Position numbers and translations under genes: made by a program. Below, piece after piece: positions 11,566 through 24,022 of a DNA stretch of 64,000 nucleotides (positions are counted from its first letter, which is position 1; the number at the start of each line of letters is the position of its first letter). Below the pieces are notes generated by a model that saw only the letters and a program-made list of their open reading frames with translations, had not been told where the DNA came from and searched no databases. Source of the DNA: Ilex aquifolium (taxonomy: Eukaryota; Streptophyta; Magnoliopsida; Aquifoliales; Aquifoliaceae); assembly GCA_951799425.1 (NCBI GenBank), contig OX637395.1:42709173-42773172 (forward strand), written 5' to 3'.

Positions 11566-12865
11566 GTGTTTTATTATTAGTTTGTGATATCATTTTAATA
11601 TTGGTAACATAGTATCACCGTTATATTCAATATTTACTCGCAAAACACAGGTGTAAAAACAATTTTTTTCTTTTAAAAAAAAGGGAAAGACTTCAAATAA
11701 TATGTTGTTATGTCATTTGGGCTCTCAATTTGGTACTAAAATTTGGTCAATATAGTATTACTGCATAAGCAAAAGAATTTGACCTGGTAATTTGGTTATT
11801 TATAGGAGTCAAAATAAAAAATAAGTCTAATCGTAAATGTGTTAAAGCAAAAACGCGTTTTTTAGAAGATTTTCTCTGATGTGATTGCGTGAAAGTTGGT
11901 TTTACCACCTCCTAAAAATCATCTTCCATAACTATCTTTAAAGGATTAGGCATAGTTGTCAATTACATAAACAATTATACTTCTTAACTAATTTTTCATC
12001 TGTTCCTAAAATTCTCCTCCTATGACTATCTTCAAAGCTTAGCATTTGACTATTTCGTGGAAAATTATCATTAACCAGTTTTTATATGTTCCTAAAAATC
12101 TTCTTCTATGACTATCTTCAAAGGCTAGTACATGGAAATTCCATAAAAAAACTAATATTATAAACCAATTTTAGATTAATACAACTATTACAGAGTGTTA
12201 TTTCACATGGGCCACGGAGTTATTTGCAAAAAAATAGGGGCATTTTTGGCAATGATTCTATAAATGTCCCACTATTTTTGACAATTTGATAATGGCAATG
12301 ATTCTAAAACCAGGGCACCCAGCATTCTTCCTTAATGATGAGGTTATGGGTTCATAATTTTACCTTTTTCTGGATGGGAGCAGAAAGGGGATTAAAAGTT
12401 AAAAGTAAGTCTATCAATCATATCGAATTTCAGCGGGTTCATCTCGGAATTTAGTAGATTTGTGTCATAAAATATTTCACATATATTCGATTTGTTTATA
12501 AATTCGTGCCTAACAAATTGCGTTACATTAAGTTCGTGTCGTGTATGAATCATGTATAACTAACATATAAACGAGTCATGTCGTATATTTTTTTTAATTG
12601 ACTTTAACCATACTCGATTTGTTTATTAAACGCGTCGTGTCGTGTCAACTCGTTTATGAAACGAGTGACTTAAGGAAAGTCCAAACCCTCTGATTTTGTA
12701 TCGTGTTAACGAGTCGTGTCATATTTTGATAACCTTACTTAAAAATAGTGAAAATGCATTGAAAAGTGAAAAATAAATAAATAAAAATATTTTAATTGAC
12801 ATAGAAATAAGAATCCTATTCTTCAGCCTTTTGAAATGACCAAACTCATAATCTGTGTGTCTAAT
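11566..12865. other. Intergenic with a weak repeat
   Basis: Non-coding. At 11,880-12,130 a phrase built on CTTCTATGACTATCTTCAAAG recurs three times about 120 bp apart, suggesting an old tandem repeat. At 12,415-12,735 lies CGTGTCGTG/ACTCGTTTAT repeat DNA of the dispersed plant type. No gene is seen. Confidence 0.45.
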
Positions 12866-13167
12866 CTCTCTCTCTCTCTCTCTCCAAAAATGAAAAAAAA
12901 AAAACTGACTCGTTCTCTCTCCCCAAATATATACAAAACAAACTCTCTTTCACACACACACACTTACACTATTCCAGCCTCAAAATTCACACCACACCCA
13001 CTTGGAATTAATTTTCTCGTTCAACAATGCCTCTGAAATCTCTGACCCGATAGTTTAGTCACAAAATCTGCATGTGTATTGTGTACGTCGTTTGCTTACC
13101 ACCCCTCCAAGTCCATACTTCTCTCTTTATTATTGCATCACCACGAGGGAGAAAGAGAGAATCCTAG

Positions 13168-13170
<3 letters not shown>

Positions 13171-13208
<38 letters not shown>

Positions 13209-13243
13209 GCTTCACCTCTCATATATATATATATATATATATA
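13171..13243 (+). promoter_or_regulatory. CT tract and TA-repeat in the core promoter of the RING gene
   Basis: A (CT)n run (about 13,176-13,206) is followed by an (AT)n run (13,221-13,243) about 245 bp before the RING gene ATG. The AT run can act as a TATA-type element and the CT tract as a plant pyrimidine patch. Both are also ordinary microsatellites, so the regulatory reading is tentative. Confidence 0.4.
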
Positions 13244-13486
13244 GGTACAACCCACCATCTCTCTTTCTATATCTTCCTTGAATCACAACCTAGTTGCCAA
13301 CCCTATACCAAGACTATCATCATTCATCATAAAGTACAAGTTTTTTTCACATACAGAGAGCTAGCTATTCCTATTCTCATTTGAAAACGAATCAAGTTCT
13401 TGTATTGATTGGTGCCATAGAAAAGGGCGAGAAAGATCCGAGAAAAAGGGCTTGTTTTGGTTTTACTGGGATATATATAAGCAAGC

Positions 13487-14454
13487 ATGGCTATTCAAGC
13501 GCAGTTGTATACAGAGAATCTGGGTTTTCCTTTAGGTGGTTCACAAGATTGGATGGACAATTGTTGTGGGTTCAATGAACTTTATTTCAATCTTCATCAA
13601 CAACAGCAGAAACAACAACAGATGCAACATCAACACTTACAAAATCTACAGCCCAGAAATCCTAATTTATATTTCGACACTAGTTTGCTTCCCAAAAGCA
13701 ACAACAACGGCCCATTGATGTTTTCTCAAAGTATAGCATCTCAGATTGAGAATCAGAGGCAAGAAATTGATAGGTTGATTAGTTTACAGGTGAGTGAGAC
13801 AATTTTAGCTAAATGGGTTTTTCTTTTTTTTTGCTTTTTCTGTTCTAAGTTATTTATATTTTTTATTTTCATGGTTTTGTGAAACAGAATGAAAGATTGA
13901 AATTGGCTTTTGAAGAGCACAGAAATCAGCAAATCTCAATGATTCTGAAGAAATACGAATCAAAAACACAGTTTTTACTTAGACAAAAAGACGAAGAAAT
14001 AGTAAAAGCCATGAACAGAACAATAGCGCTGGAGGACTTGTTGCAAAGAATGGAGATTGAGAGCCAAACATGGCAGAGAGTGGCTAAAGAAAACGAAGCA
14101 ATGATCATATCTCTCAACAACACAATCGAACAACTCAGAGAAAATGCTTGTCTCTCAACCAATAATATTGAAGATGCAGAGTCTTGCTGCGATATGATCG
14201 AGAACAACAGAGGAGACACAACAGAGAACGAAAGGGGTGAGGGTGAGGACAACACAGAACATGAACATCAACAAGACAATGCAGCAGGGCAGAGAACGAG
14301 AAAGATGATTTGCAAAAGATGCAATTCTCGTAGTTCGTGCATTATTTTCCTACCTTGTAGGCACCTTTGTTCATGCAAAGCTTGTGAAGCTTTTCTCCAT
14401 TCTTGCCCTGTCTGTGAAATGGTAAAGAAAGCAACTATAGAGGCCTTGATCTGA
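13487..14454 (+). CDS. BOI-related RING-type E3 ubiquitin ligase
   Basis: Exons 13487-13789 and 13888-14454 join in phase across a 98-bp GT-AG intron to give 289 residues. The start MAIQAQLYTENLGFP is followed by a Gln/His-rich stretch at about 42-57. A coiled-coil segment spans roughly 85-190 (IENQRQEIDRLISLQ onward). The C-terminal C3HC4 RING has ligands Cys243, Cys246, Cys258, His260, Cys264, Cys267, Cys274 and Cys277, including LPCRHLCSC and CPVC. This matches the BOI/BRG (S-ribonuclease-binding-protein-like) class, in which single-subunit E3 ligases restrain cell death and gibberellin responses. The substrate cannot be read from sequence. Every zinc ligand is present. Confidence 0.93.
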
Positions 14455-15264
14455 TTTTCCAGGAAAATTGATATTTTTCTCCTGGAAAATAGAGAGAGAC
14501 GATTGTTGGATTTGGTCAGTAGGGGGAGATGAACATGAACAGAACCCATTTTGATTTTTACAGTATATGAGTAGTTTTTTGTTTTTATTTATATTTTTTT
14601 TTCTACTTTAGAATTTCATGTTTTTAGATTTGATTTGTAAGTATAAACAACTGTCAATCTACTGAACAGAGTTACAGGACCGAAGCATCTTTTCCTTTCC
14701 AGGTTCAGCAGATTGATATGAATTTACAGCAACAGAAACCTTGGTTAACAACTCAGGTAATTCATGTGATAACTGGGACGAGAATTCAAGCGTCGTCAAT
14801 TTAAATCTTAGCAATCTCTTGAGGTCAAGCTATAAGCGATTTATCTCTCATTAATATTTTCGGCGTGAATGAGACTTTCTTACTTTTACATTTTCATTGT
14901 GTTTAAATTTGTTCATAATAATGAATACAATCCCATTTATACGTCGGATTTGTGTCGGTTGAATTGTCCGTTAATATGTTTGTATCAATTCATTTACAAA
15001 ATTAGTTTGAAGAATCAATTCGTTTACGATTCAAATACATTAAGATTGAGTTTATGGTTGCTAATTTAGTATTGGAATTGACGAATCTAATTAAAAATGT
15101 AAACGATAATTGCTTGTACGTTTGGCCTTTATAGTTTATGTGTATAAATGTTTGCTTGTTGCACGTTTGAAACTTCATTAGGTCTAGAAAGTACCTAGTA
15201 TTGGAAGCATGTATTTGGATTATAGCTGGTTTGATGATTGGCTTTTTGGTTCATGTCAAATCAT
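14455..15264. other. 3' UTR of the RING gene and spacer
   Basis: Downstream AT-rich sequence, including the likely 3' UTR to about 14,700. A segment near 14,760-14,870 carries box-B-like AATTTAAATCTTAGCAA and may be a worn SINE. No gene is seen. Confidence 0.4.
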
Positions 15265-15454
15265 CGTGAACCGGTAGTTCAAGTAATAACAAATATGAAC
15301 TGTAAATCTAAATGTCCTGAATTTGAATTTTAATAATTTCTTAGAGTCAAGCCCGACGTGGATGACATGTTTTTGACTAAACCAGAAAAGAGATTAGTTG
15401 AGATGCGCGTAAGCTAACCCGGACACCCTTTGACTATCGAAACAAAAAAAAAAA
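15265..15454 (+). mobile_element. Poly(A) SINE-like family, copy 2
   Basis: It carries an A-box-like GGTAGTTCAAGTAATAAC, a B-box-like CCTGAATTTGAATTTTAA, the shared body AGATTAGTTGAGATGCGCG and a terminal A-run of about 10 after TGACTATCGAAAC. Box spacing and tail support a tRNA-derived SINE. Confidence 0.6.
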
Positions 15455-16671
15455 CCTATGGATGCTTGTAGAATTTGATCATTTTCATTATTTTTTTTAA
15501 AAAAATTCTTAAATACTGAGAGTCCCACTTATATATATTGAATTTTATTTGAATTTATGACAAATAATTTATTTAAAAAAAATATTAGAGAATATCTCAT
15601 TCCGTTATACTTCTTCTATCTTCTGCCTAAGGTGTCGGCTGTGTCGTGGCTATGTAGTATTGTGTACAGCATGTTTATCAACTGTAATCTTTATTTAATG
15701 TTTTTTCTTCACATCAGGGTTAGATTTTTTTATAAGCCCTCCACTGGGAAAAAAGAAAGTCAAGGTTAAAAAAAAAAAAAAAGATAACGTCGGTAAAAGA
15801 GAGTAATGATGATGAGGTGGCAGTCCTATTAATAAAATTTCCAGCGTCGGTAAGTGATAATTTTAAAAATAGGAGGAGGATTGTGTAGTTCTCCATTTTC
15901 ACTGGAATGTGAAAGTGAAAGGGGTTGAACTTGAAAGCGTAAACGTTAGGCGTTGAGAGCTTTGATCGCCATGTCATCCTCCTTAAATTCATGCTTTGTG
16001 TAGTGGGTTCTTTATTCTGACCCAAACACGGCCCATTTTCGTCTGTTCCTTTGACCCATCTACACGACGTTGGACCCACAGTGTAACGCTTTGACTAAAT
16101 AGAAGAGAGAAATGACATAGGACTGACTTAATTTTATGTAGTCATTATATTAATTATAATTTTTAATATATTGAATAAAAAATATTTTTAATTTAATGGT
16201 TATATTAAATTAATTTTTTAATTTAAGTTCAAATAATATTTTTTTTTAAAAAGGCGTGATTCTCGGATTAGTTGTTCACATGTTTTGCATTTAAATGAGC
16301 TCTCACTCGTTTATAGTAAATGATATAGCGAAATTTTTTTTTTTTAAAAATGTATTGATGGGAATCTGAAATCAAAATCTTTATGGATTTAGAGTTTAGA
16401 GGAGCACGAGATTCTAATCAAGATTTTCTCCATTGTATATTTTCTCATTTTTTTTTCTTGGTAAATTATTTATTATGTATTAATGAGACTCATTTGTTCA
16501 TAATAAATGATTTCCCAAGAAAATGAGAGGTATATTGAAAGTGGATCCGACTTTATTATACTGTTCATTTTCCAGCCACGTCATCCCTACCAATTCCTCA
16601 TGTGGGTAAGTTTAAGGGTGATAATTTTTAATGTCACACTCTATAATTTGAATTTGACATAATAAATATAA
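15455..16671. other. Intergenic, no gene seen
   Basis: AT-rich spacer. A minus-strand 119-codon frame at 15,720-16,079 shows no domain and is interrupted by a poly(A) tract. Nothing else is identifiable. Confidence 0.45.
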
Positions 16672-16980
16672 GGAGAATCACACTTTACACTTTGAAAAGA
16701 ATTAAGATTTTTTATTTTATACCCCAAAAGATTAGATTTTTTTATTTATTTTATACTATTAATATATTAAAAGTATTACAACGTGACTCTTTGATTATCT
16801 TTCATTGCATATTTCGTAAAAAATCGTCTCATCAAGTTGACAAAATGAATAATGTAAACTAACAGGAGGACTACATCGCAATACTTTTAATAAATTGAGA
16901 ATATAATATGAGAAATTTAATCTTTTAGGGTGCAAAATAAATTTTTTAAAATCTTTCTAGGTACAAAATGTAATTCACCC
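16672..16980. mobile_element. Foldback MITE, copy 1
   Basis: About 110 bp at each end are inverted copies. The left starts GGAGAATCACACTTTACACT; the right read inward starts GGGTGAATTACATTTTGTAC. Both continue to CCCCAAAAGATTAGAT-like and ATTAAAAGTATT segments. The centre is short and non-coding. The ends resemble those of the element at 62674-63071. Confidence 0.65.
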
Positions 16981-18110
16981 AAAAATATATTCAAATAATA
17001 TTGTATGAATAATATATATGCTTTTTGTCATATTTTACCAAAGTATTGACATAAACTATGGTAAAATGGGTGGTCTTTTTACTTGTTATGGACTATATAG
17101 ACTAAATGGATTTTTAGATTATGAAAATACTTCGTGTGGTGGGTTTAATTGAGATATGATGGATCTTAATCGTAAATTTTTAATCAACGAATCACACGAG
17201 TCAACTCAAAATAAGGCACAATGATAAACATGTCACTGATGTTAAAATTTAATTAAATAAATAAAATTAAAATTAATTAATATTCGAAACGAGCCGACAC
17301 AAGTCAAATGTGGAGTGTCCTCATCCACAAGGAGGGTTTGGTTGTTGGATTTCTGTTTCCGTAAGCTTCCGTGTACATCAACCGGAAAGCTGGAGAATAC
17401 ACTAAGCTTGCACGTCAAAGATTGATTTATGGCCAAGTTGTGTCTCTTCTAATATATATATTTTTTTCAAATTCAATCAAAAGTGTATCACCCCTCATGT
17501 ACGAAAATCATTTTTTGGTCGAAGGATACAATAATCCAAGGGTTACTTACCTGAGCAAGACACGGACTCCACACTAAGGAAGTAAGGTTAGGTGACTTGA
17601 TTGATAAACATTGACCCAAATACCATTTGCACATGGCAAAACACCCAATATGCTACGATAGATTTAGAGCAAGGAAGTCAAGTTCTAAGCAAAGAAAAGT
17701 CACTTTTAAATTTTTAGGTGTGGTTCCGTGGTTAAGTCTATCATTTAATACCTCAAAAGTTTTAGATTCAACACTTCTCGTACTCTTTCAGAGCCAACTA
17801 CCCTTGTTCCTTAAGGAATATGTTCTAAATTCGTTCGGGTTACGATGATCAATATCCAAGCTCAAATAAATAGTCGGTACAAAACTGATCACCTTGTAAT
17901 AAAAAAAAAAGTTACTTCTGTAAAATAAGTCATATCGAACCTGACGCAGAAGACAAACGAACAAACATGACAAATAATTAAGAATGAAAAATCTATTGGT
18001 AGTACAACAATAGAAAGATGATCTTTTGCTGCTAAAACGTACGTAGACTAACCGCATTCAATATCTTCTCCTAAACATTAAGGGGAAACTTATGAAATGT
18101 CAAACCTGAA
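16981..18110. other. Spacer downstream of the NicO gene
   Basis: Non-coding; the part next to 18,110 should be the NicO 3' UTR. A fragment at about 17,719-17,790 has A-box-like GGTTCCGTGGTTAAGTC and B-box-like AGTTTTAGATTCAACAC and is probably a truncated SINE. Confidence 0.4.
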
Positions 18111-21100
18111 TCAATATAGGCTAAACCCGAAAAATTGACTAGTGAGAATGGCAAATCCTAGAGCAATTGCTACAAGGGAGGAAGCCCAAGTAAGCTTCTC
18201 TGTTATTCTGGGGACCCTCTCTTTCAGTGCCTGACTACATGAGCCTATAAATACAGTATAACTCCCCATTGCAATTACCGTCCCAACCAAAAACATACAT
18301 AGAAATGCAGCACCAGCCAAGCGAGATGGCAAAGCAAGTGCAGGCAAGACCATCATAAGTGCATCCGGTTGCAGCCCATGGACAATCCCTGTTGCAAAAG
18401 TTGCAAACCCAATCTTCTTCTTCCCAATTGTTGGGTTCTCCAAGGCTTCATAGACACTAACGTCACACTCACCATTTTCAAGTGCAACACATGGTGCAGG
18501 GATTTCTGAAGCTTCCTTGATTCCCATAGCACCAATGACTAGTAGTGTAAAGCCCACGACTCTTGTGCCCCAGGTTCGGATGACTTCAATGTGGAGTTGA
18601 TCCTTCAGAAGTAGAAACAATAAGCCGAAAATAACCTGTCCAGCATCGTGGCCACAACCCCAAAGGGCTCCAACTGCAGCACTTTCCAACCGGGTGCGAC
18701 CAATTGAAAGTGGAGCCAGAGCAGCAAGGTGATCGGGTCCTGACAATGTGTGTAAGCAACCGGCAAAGAAACCAGTCCAAGCACTACTTAGTAATTCAGA
18801 ACGGAGGAGTCTACCACCAGCCACAGCTGCAACAGTACCGCCAGTCTTAGCCGCACTTTGGAAGGTAGCATATGCTGGCGACACAAATATCATAAAAAGA
18901 GCTGAGAGTAGTATTACTGTCCCAGCAGCAACTGCCTGAAACATTTCAGAAACAGGAAATATCGTCAAAATAAATAGGTTAAAACTAACAGATCTATTAA
19001 AATCACCACTCCTTCAGATATATAAAGATTATCAATGGTAAGGAGATTACAGAGTTATGTTATTTGCAGGATAGCTCATTACTAAATCTACTAAACCCTG
19101 TGTGAGTTTGCCTTCGTGCTTGTCTGAGCTTCTCAGTGACATTGCAGTCATCCTTATTTCAGCAGTGTTGACTATTCATTAATCCATTTATTATTGAACT
19201 TGAACCCAGGCCTTTAAACATCTCAGAGATGAAAATTATAATAGACGTTTTACCAGTTATGTTTTATGATACCCTGAAATGGTCTTCTGCTTTTGATGGA
19301 AAATGGTCGAAACTCAAGGAAAATAAAAGGGCTGCATTAATAAGCAAGGCTTTGAAAGCTCAATTATATTTTCATCTTTATGCCAAGTGCTAAGCAAACT
19401 GCTAAACAACAAAACCCAAAGTAAGTCATCTTGATTGTTCAAAGCCAGGAAACAAAGGTAAGATTTACTGAAAACATAGAAGAGCCAATAGGTAGTACAA
19501 CCAACATCAAGTGATTGAAAACTTATTGATAAAGAACATCCCATGGCTAACTTATCTAGTTACATCCCAGTGTCAATACCTTCTTACCCCATGCAGTCGT
19601 ACTATTATAGTACAAATAAACTCAGCTAAATAAAAAACACCCTAATTCTCCTTATCCCTGCACACTGTCATCTAATGAGAAGTTCTGGCCCTACTGGTTT
19701 GAGCTAGACAACGATTTTATTCTCCTATGTGGCGTTGGGAAGGATTAAGACCATGATCAACAGAGACATAAAAAAGGACATATACGGGCAGATACCATTC
19801 AGTAACTTAAATCTTCTACATTGGTGACGGGTAATTGGAGAACGATTAATTTATAACATCTCAAATCATAAAGAGACTGATACCAAAGTGCAAAATTAGG
19901 ACCATAATTTGGGGTATACTCTGTTGCTCATCTTGGAGTTATAAGAGAGATGGCAGGATCAATATTGATCATAATTATGTGACATGCAGCTTTACACAAA
20001 CAGAATATCCTTGTTAGAGAGATCATTAAGGTTTGCAACGTAGAGACATCGTCATACAATCTGACATGACCAACTAGAGCTACTTTCCGGTGCGCCATAT
20101 CTTTTAGTAGTTTTCATACCGTCCCTGAATCTAGTTGTGAATCCTAGCTTGTTCGATACCCTTAAAATTAAGTATCGACATTTGAGTGAAAGTATAGTGT
20201 CATGTGTTTAGTGTTGGGTTAAGGTCAACTTAGGAAGAACATATACAGATATGGTATACGTGTACAACCAAGATATGGTAATGCGGCAAAACCTAAAAAA
20301 TAGGATACAGATATGACAACAAAGTAATATTTTCAATTTTATGGATACGACAACAAATTAATACGCATAGGATATGCCTACGATAAAATATATTCTACAT
20401 TTTTACTATGATCTAATTAGCAGTTTTTAATTTCTAATAATTTCTTTAATAGCCAATAATATTTTCATGTGAGCATAGAAGATCTAATCATTATATGCCC
20501 ACAAAGTGAACATGACGAATTAAAGGAACTAGAATCAAAATTTAAATAGCCAGTTTGCTTAGATGTAATTGTTGCAAAGATACATAATGTAATTAACTTT
20601 TATGTTCTTTTGATAAGTGATAGTAGATATAATTAAAAAATACCAATCTATCTTCAAAGTCATATGGATTTTTCTTTTCTTATCAATGTAATTGAATTTG
20701 AGAGGTAACTATATAAAGTAAAATTTAAAGTTTACACGTAGTGTTCTGTGTATCCACTTCCAGTTCCGAAGGATATTCATCTTGGATACTCATATCCGAT
20801 ACGCGTAATGAATATATGATATGTATCCAAAAATATAGAATTATTTATTAAGTATTGGATACATGTAATCTGTATCTAATACGTATCTTCAAATACCCTA
20901 CGAGTACAATATCTGATATGGTATCCAATACTGATACGTCGGAGTGTCCATGTTTCATAGAGGTTAACGCAAGGATAGGTCAATGAAGATCTAGTTCACC
21001 TTCCCAAACATCACACAAAAACTGTACAATAATCAATAAAGGAACAATGCAAACACAACAAAGAGACAGGTTCTAATGTTGACATTGTATTATCATGCTC

Positions 21101-22112
21101 AGTTCAAATAAATATGGATACCGAGCCATGATCTCATAATACTTGGAATTGAAGTTTCTCTAGCAAATAGCTAAATGCATACTTTTCCTCCCAAACTTAA
21201 ATGGCATAAATAACTCCAACCAATCTTTCAAAATTGTTTATGCTACTTTGGCTTGAGAGAAACAGACACAAAGAGAAGAGAACTTGGATGTTATGACTAT
21301 TTGGGATCTAACGAGAATAAAAAATCTTTCAGTTTTCCTTCCACCTTTTCATAAACCAAAAGAACATTGGTACATTATACAGACTTCCGAATTCTGATAC
21401 CAAAAACACCAATACCAACCAAACCAATCAACCAAGCCTAATGTCCCAATAATTTGAGATCAGCTATATGAGTCCGTATTCGCCCTTCATTTCAGTCGTA
21501 TAACTCATTTAAGTTAGATATTTCACTCAATGTTAATTTAGATATTCCCTTACTCTTAATACAATTAAAAGAAATTCTATCACTTTTTTAACCGGTGCCT
21601 CCATCAACCTCCGAATAAAACAGACGCGAGCCATCAAATATGTATAAAAAGGTGATTAAATTTTATATTGAAACTAAAAATACCAAAACTCAAATAAGAT
21701 GAAACGATTAACCACCAAAGAAGATGCTAAGCATATACACATATGCTTTGTGCGTGTATAATCGTATGAAACTTATTACCTTTTGCGGCCGAGGAAATGT
21801 ATCTGCGATTTCTTTGAGAAAATGGGGTTTGGGTATGGACCCATCTGGCAAATCCACCGAGCAAGAAGAGAAGGATGGTAATGCCTTTGTTAAGTAATTA
21901 TCAGGCAATTTAATTGGGGACGTTGAAGACGAAGAATTAGAATATGGGTCTTCCTGTTTACACGACAACGAGTTGACTCGCCGGGAGTCGGTGCGCCATG
22001 ATGACGAAACAACGAGTTTTGGGGCCTCAACTCGGCCGTGTCGGGTGAGAGAAAGGCAAGGTTTTAGATGGAATTTTGAGGGGATTGTGTTAGAGCAGAT
22101 GAACCTCTCCAT
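18111..22112 (-). CDS. Plastid-targeted NicO-type nickel/cobalt transporter homologue
   Basis: Exons 22112-21780 and 18935-18111 join in phase (PRPQK to AVAAGTVILL) across a 2.84-kb intron, giving 385 residues. The first ~60 residues are rich in Ser, Arg and Lys, poor in acidic residues and fit a chloroplast transit peptide. Hydrophobic spans follow at about 114-131, 160-175, 195-220, 226-245 and four more to the end. The family's histidine motifs are intact: HTLSGPDH (173-180), GCGHDAGQ (204-211) and GIVHGLQPDA, placing it with NicO/UreH-like transmembrane proteins. Bacterial relatives move Ni2+ or Co2+; the plant role in the chloroplast envelope or thylakoid is poorly defined, so substrate is inferred. 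The Arabidopsis counterparts, as I recall, are At2g16800 and At4g35080. Confidence 0.9.
18936..21779 (-). other. Intron of the NicO gene
   Basis: The donor gtaata follows codon 111 and the acceptor is TTTCAG before codon 112. It is mostly unique AT-rich DNA. Between about 20,220 and 20,950 a vocabulary of GATATGGTAT and ATCCAATAC/GATACG blocks recurs in both orientations, suggesting a decayed mobile element. No coding frame is supported. Confidence 0.7.
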
Positions 22113-22114
22113 CG

Positions 22115-22115
<1 letters not shown>

Positions 22116-22160
<45 letters not shown>
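22116..22160 (+). repeat. (CT)n microsatellite in the NicO 5' leader
   Basis: More than 20 CT units (GA on the gene strand) lie directly upstream of the NicO start codon. GA/CT tracts are common in plant leaders and are length-variable. Confidence 0.95.
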
Positions 22161-22163
<3 letters not shown>

Positions 22164-22429
22164 GAGGTTTTAGAGGTAAAGATTTTGCAGAGGAGACAGA
22201 CGAACCATGTGGGGCGATCAGGATAATGCAATGCACCTACCTACTACGACGACGTTCAAAACTGTCAAACTTTTTTCGATTTGTACCCCGGAAGATTTTG
22301 ACTGTCAATTAAGGCCAAAAATTAATGGAGGTGGTGGGTTTTGAATTTTGATAGTCCAATATAAACCCACGTGACTACAGATGGTTGTGGAGACAATAAG
22401 GCCACGACATGGTTCACCACTTTTTAATT

Positions 22430-22590
22430 CTAAGGGATAGTTAAGTAATAATATAGACAAATTGTAAATTCAAACGTCATGAGTTTGAAATGTTAAATTA
22501 TAAGGGATAAATCTCTCATGAATATATTAATCCTTATATGGATGGTCTATTGTTGATCCAGACATCTCTTACCGTTGAACTAAAAAAAAA
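22430..22590 (+). mobile_element. Poly(A) SINE-like family, copy 3
   Basis: It carries B-box-like CGTCATGAGTTTGAAATG, the body phrase AAATCTCTCATGAATATATT, GGATGGTCTATTG, and the closing CTCTTACCGTTGAACT followed by an A9 tail. Copy 4 at about 23,875 shares the same phrases. Confidence 0.65.
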
Positions 22591-22592
22591 TT

Positions 22593-23110
22593 GTAGATCC
22601 TTCCCAACTTGCATTCTCTTCCTAGTGCTTTTGGTTTTGAATCCCTTATGTCAGCTTAGAAGGGAAGTTCTTCCTTTCCTTGACTTACTGTCTTTCCTGA
22701 TGGTGAATAGCCGCTCTTTGATTTGATAGAGGAAGTGACATCTAAGGGGAAAATAACCCCATGGGTTACCCCCGTATAAAGTAAAGGAACATAGATGCAT
22801 CCGTCCGTGTGGAAGGGGCGTAGTGCCTTCCACTCCAGACAACCAGACTATTTTAGCCCGGCTAACCCTAGCTACCCATTCCTTCCTAATGTCAGGAATG
22901 TAGGGCTGCTCTCTTGGGGGCCCCATCAAGAGTTTCTATACAAAGCCCTTCTCTTCTTCACTCAAAGAGGCAATGCACTCTTTGAATGGTACTTGATTCA
23001 TAAAGAATTCATCTTTTTTTTGGTTAGAAGTTATACGCCTATTCGGATTAACTGACTCCACCACCGCTTACGTACTACTTCGGAATAAAGTAGGTTGAAG
23101 TTTGGTAGCA
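22593..23110. other. Possible organelle-derived insert
   Basis: This stretch differs in composition from its surroundings: GC is visibly higher and there are many C/T-rich runs without AT-rich breaks. It also has the look of plant mitochondrial intergenic DNA (for example GGGGCGTAGTGCCTTCCA). It begins at the A-tail of a SINE-like copy. Overlapping frames on both strands (62-92 codons) match no protein I recognise. A mitochondrial transfer is an inference from style only. Confidence 0.35.
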
Positions 23111-23446
23111 ATCTGATTGTAAGACCCATTATGTTATACCATCTAGGTTTGATTTTCTTAGTTCATATTATTGAGGCTTATAATATAGAAAAGTACAGCC
23201 AAATTTTCAGGTAATTTATAATTCGATTTCTTTATTTTTTTTGGGTAAGTATTTTGTGACTCAACTTAACTTAAAGAGATTTCTATATAATTGTATACCA
23301 ATCAATCTTTCATTCCAAAGCATGAATATACTATCAATAAACTTGCTTCGATCAATCCTAAAGGAGGTCGTGGTATTTAGAAGTTATCAAGGAACACTGA
23401 TTTATTTGTTTATACAACGCAAGAGCTCAAAACCCAATTACACATA

Positions 23447-23618
23447 GAGCAGTGTTACATATCTCAAATTTGTATTCTAAATGTGCATCTCAAATCAATA
23501 AAGATGGTTGGATCAGTGGATCCTAATTAGAAAAGTTGATGGAATTCACTCATCTAATGATCTCCGTTCATTTGGGATACAAATTTAGGTTATAAATTTG
23601 GGTTGTATAGTATTTTTC
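23447..23618. mobile_element. Mutator-like MITE, copy 2
   Basis: A 172-bp element flanked by a perfect 9-bp target duplication TTACACATA (23438-23446 and 23619-23627). The left end is GAGCAGTGTTACATATCTC; the right end reads inward GAAAAATACTATACAACCC. The internal phrase GGATCAGTGG and the block around AAAAGTTGATGG are shared with copy 1. Non-coding. The intact duplication suggests this copy inserted more recently than copy 1. Confidence 0.88.
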
Positions 23619-23869
23619 TTACACATAACCTAAGAATATACAAACGTTTCGTATGGCCTAACGTCTCTTAGGCATTACACCAAAGAGCTGGCTATGCACC
23701 AACAAAATGAAGAATAAACCAATTGCAAAAGTCACTTAATGCTACTCATCTGGTTGAGTTACAAGACAAAAGGCCAAGTCAAGAGCATAAGAGAATTGGT
23801 TTGTAAATTGCATCTTATTTAGCATAAATGCTCTAAACAATCACTACAAATAGCTTTCTATGCACAACT

Positions 23870-24022
23870 TTTTAGAGTAAGGTTATAGGAGACTTATCTC
23901 TCATGAATATTCTAGTCCCAGTATGGATGATCTGTCTTTAACTGGACCGAAAAAAGATATTAATAGGTACACGTAAATTAGGTCAAATACTCCTGACCGT
24001 TGAATAAAAAAAAAAAAAAAAA
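23870..24022 (+). mobile_element. Poly(A) SINE-like family, copy 4
   Basis: It has TTATCTCTCATGAATATTCT, GTATGGATGATCTGTC, then TACTCCTGACCGTTGAAT and an A-run of about 18. It is 5' truncated or eroded; no convincing A box remains. Confidence 0.6.

Noticed and set aside
13926..14549. Minus-strand frames of 109 and 93 codons
   Set aside because: They are antisense shadows of the RING gene exon 2, whose zinc ligands are intact on the plus strand.
22538..23055. Overlapping frames of 62-92 codons on both strands
   Set aside because: Mutually overlapping, none resembling a known nuclear or organellar protein. Treated as part of a possible organelle-derived insert.
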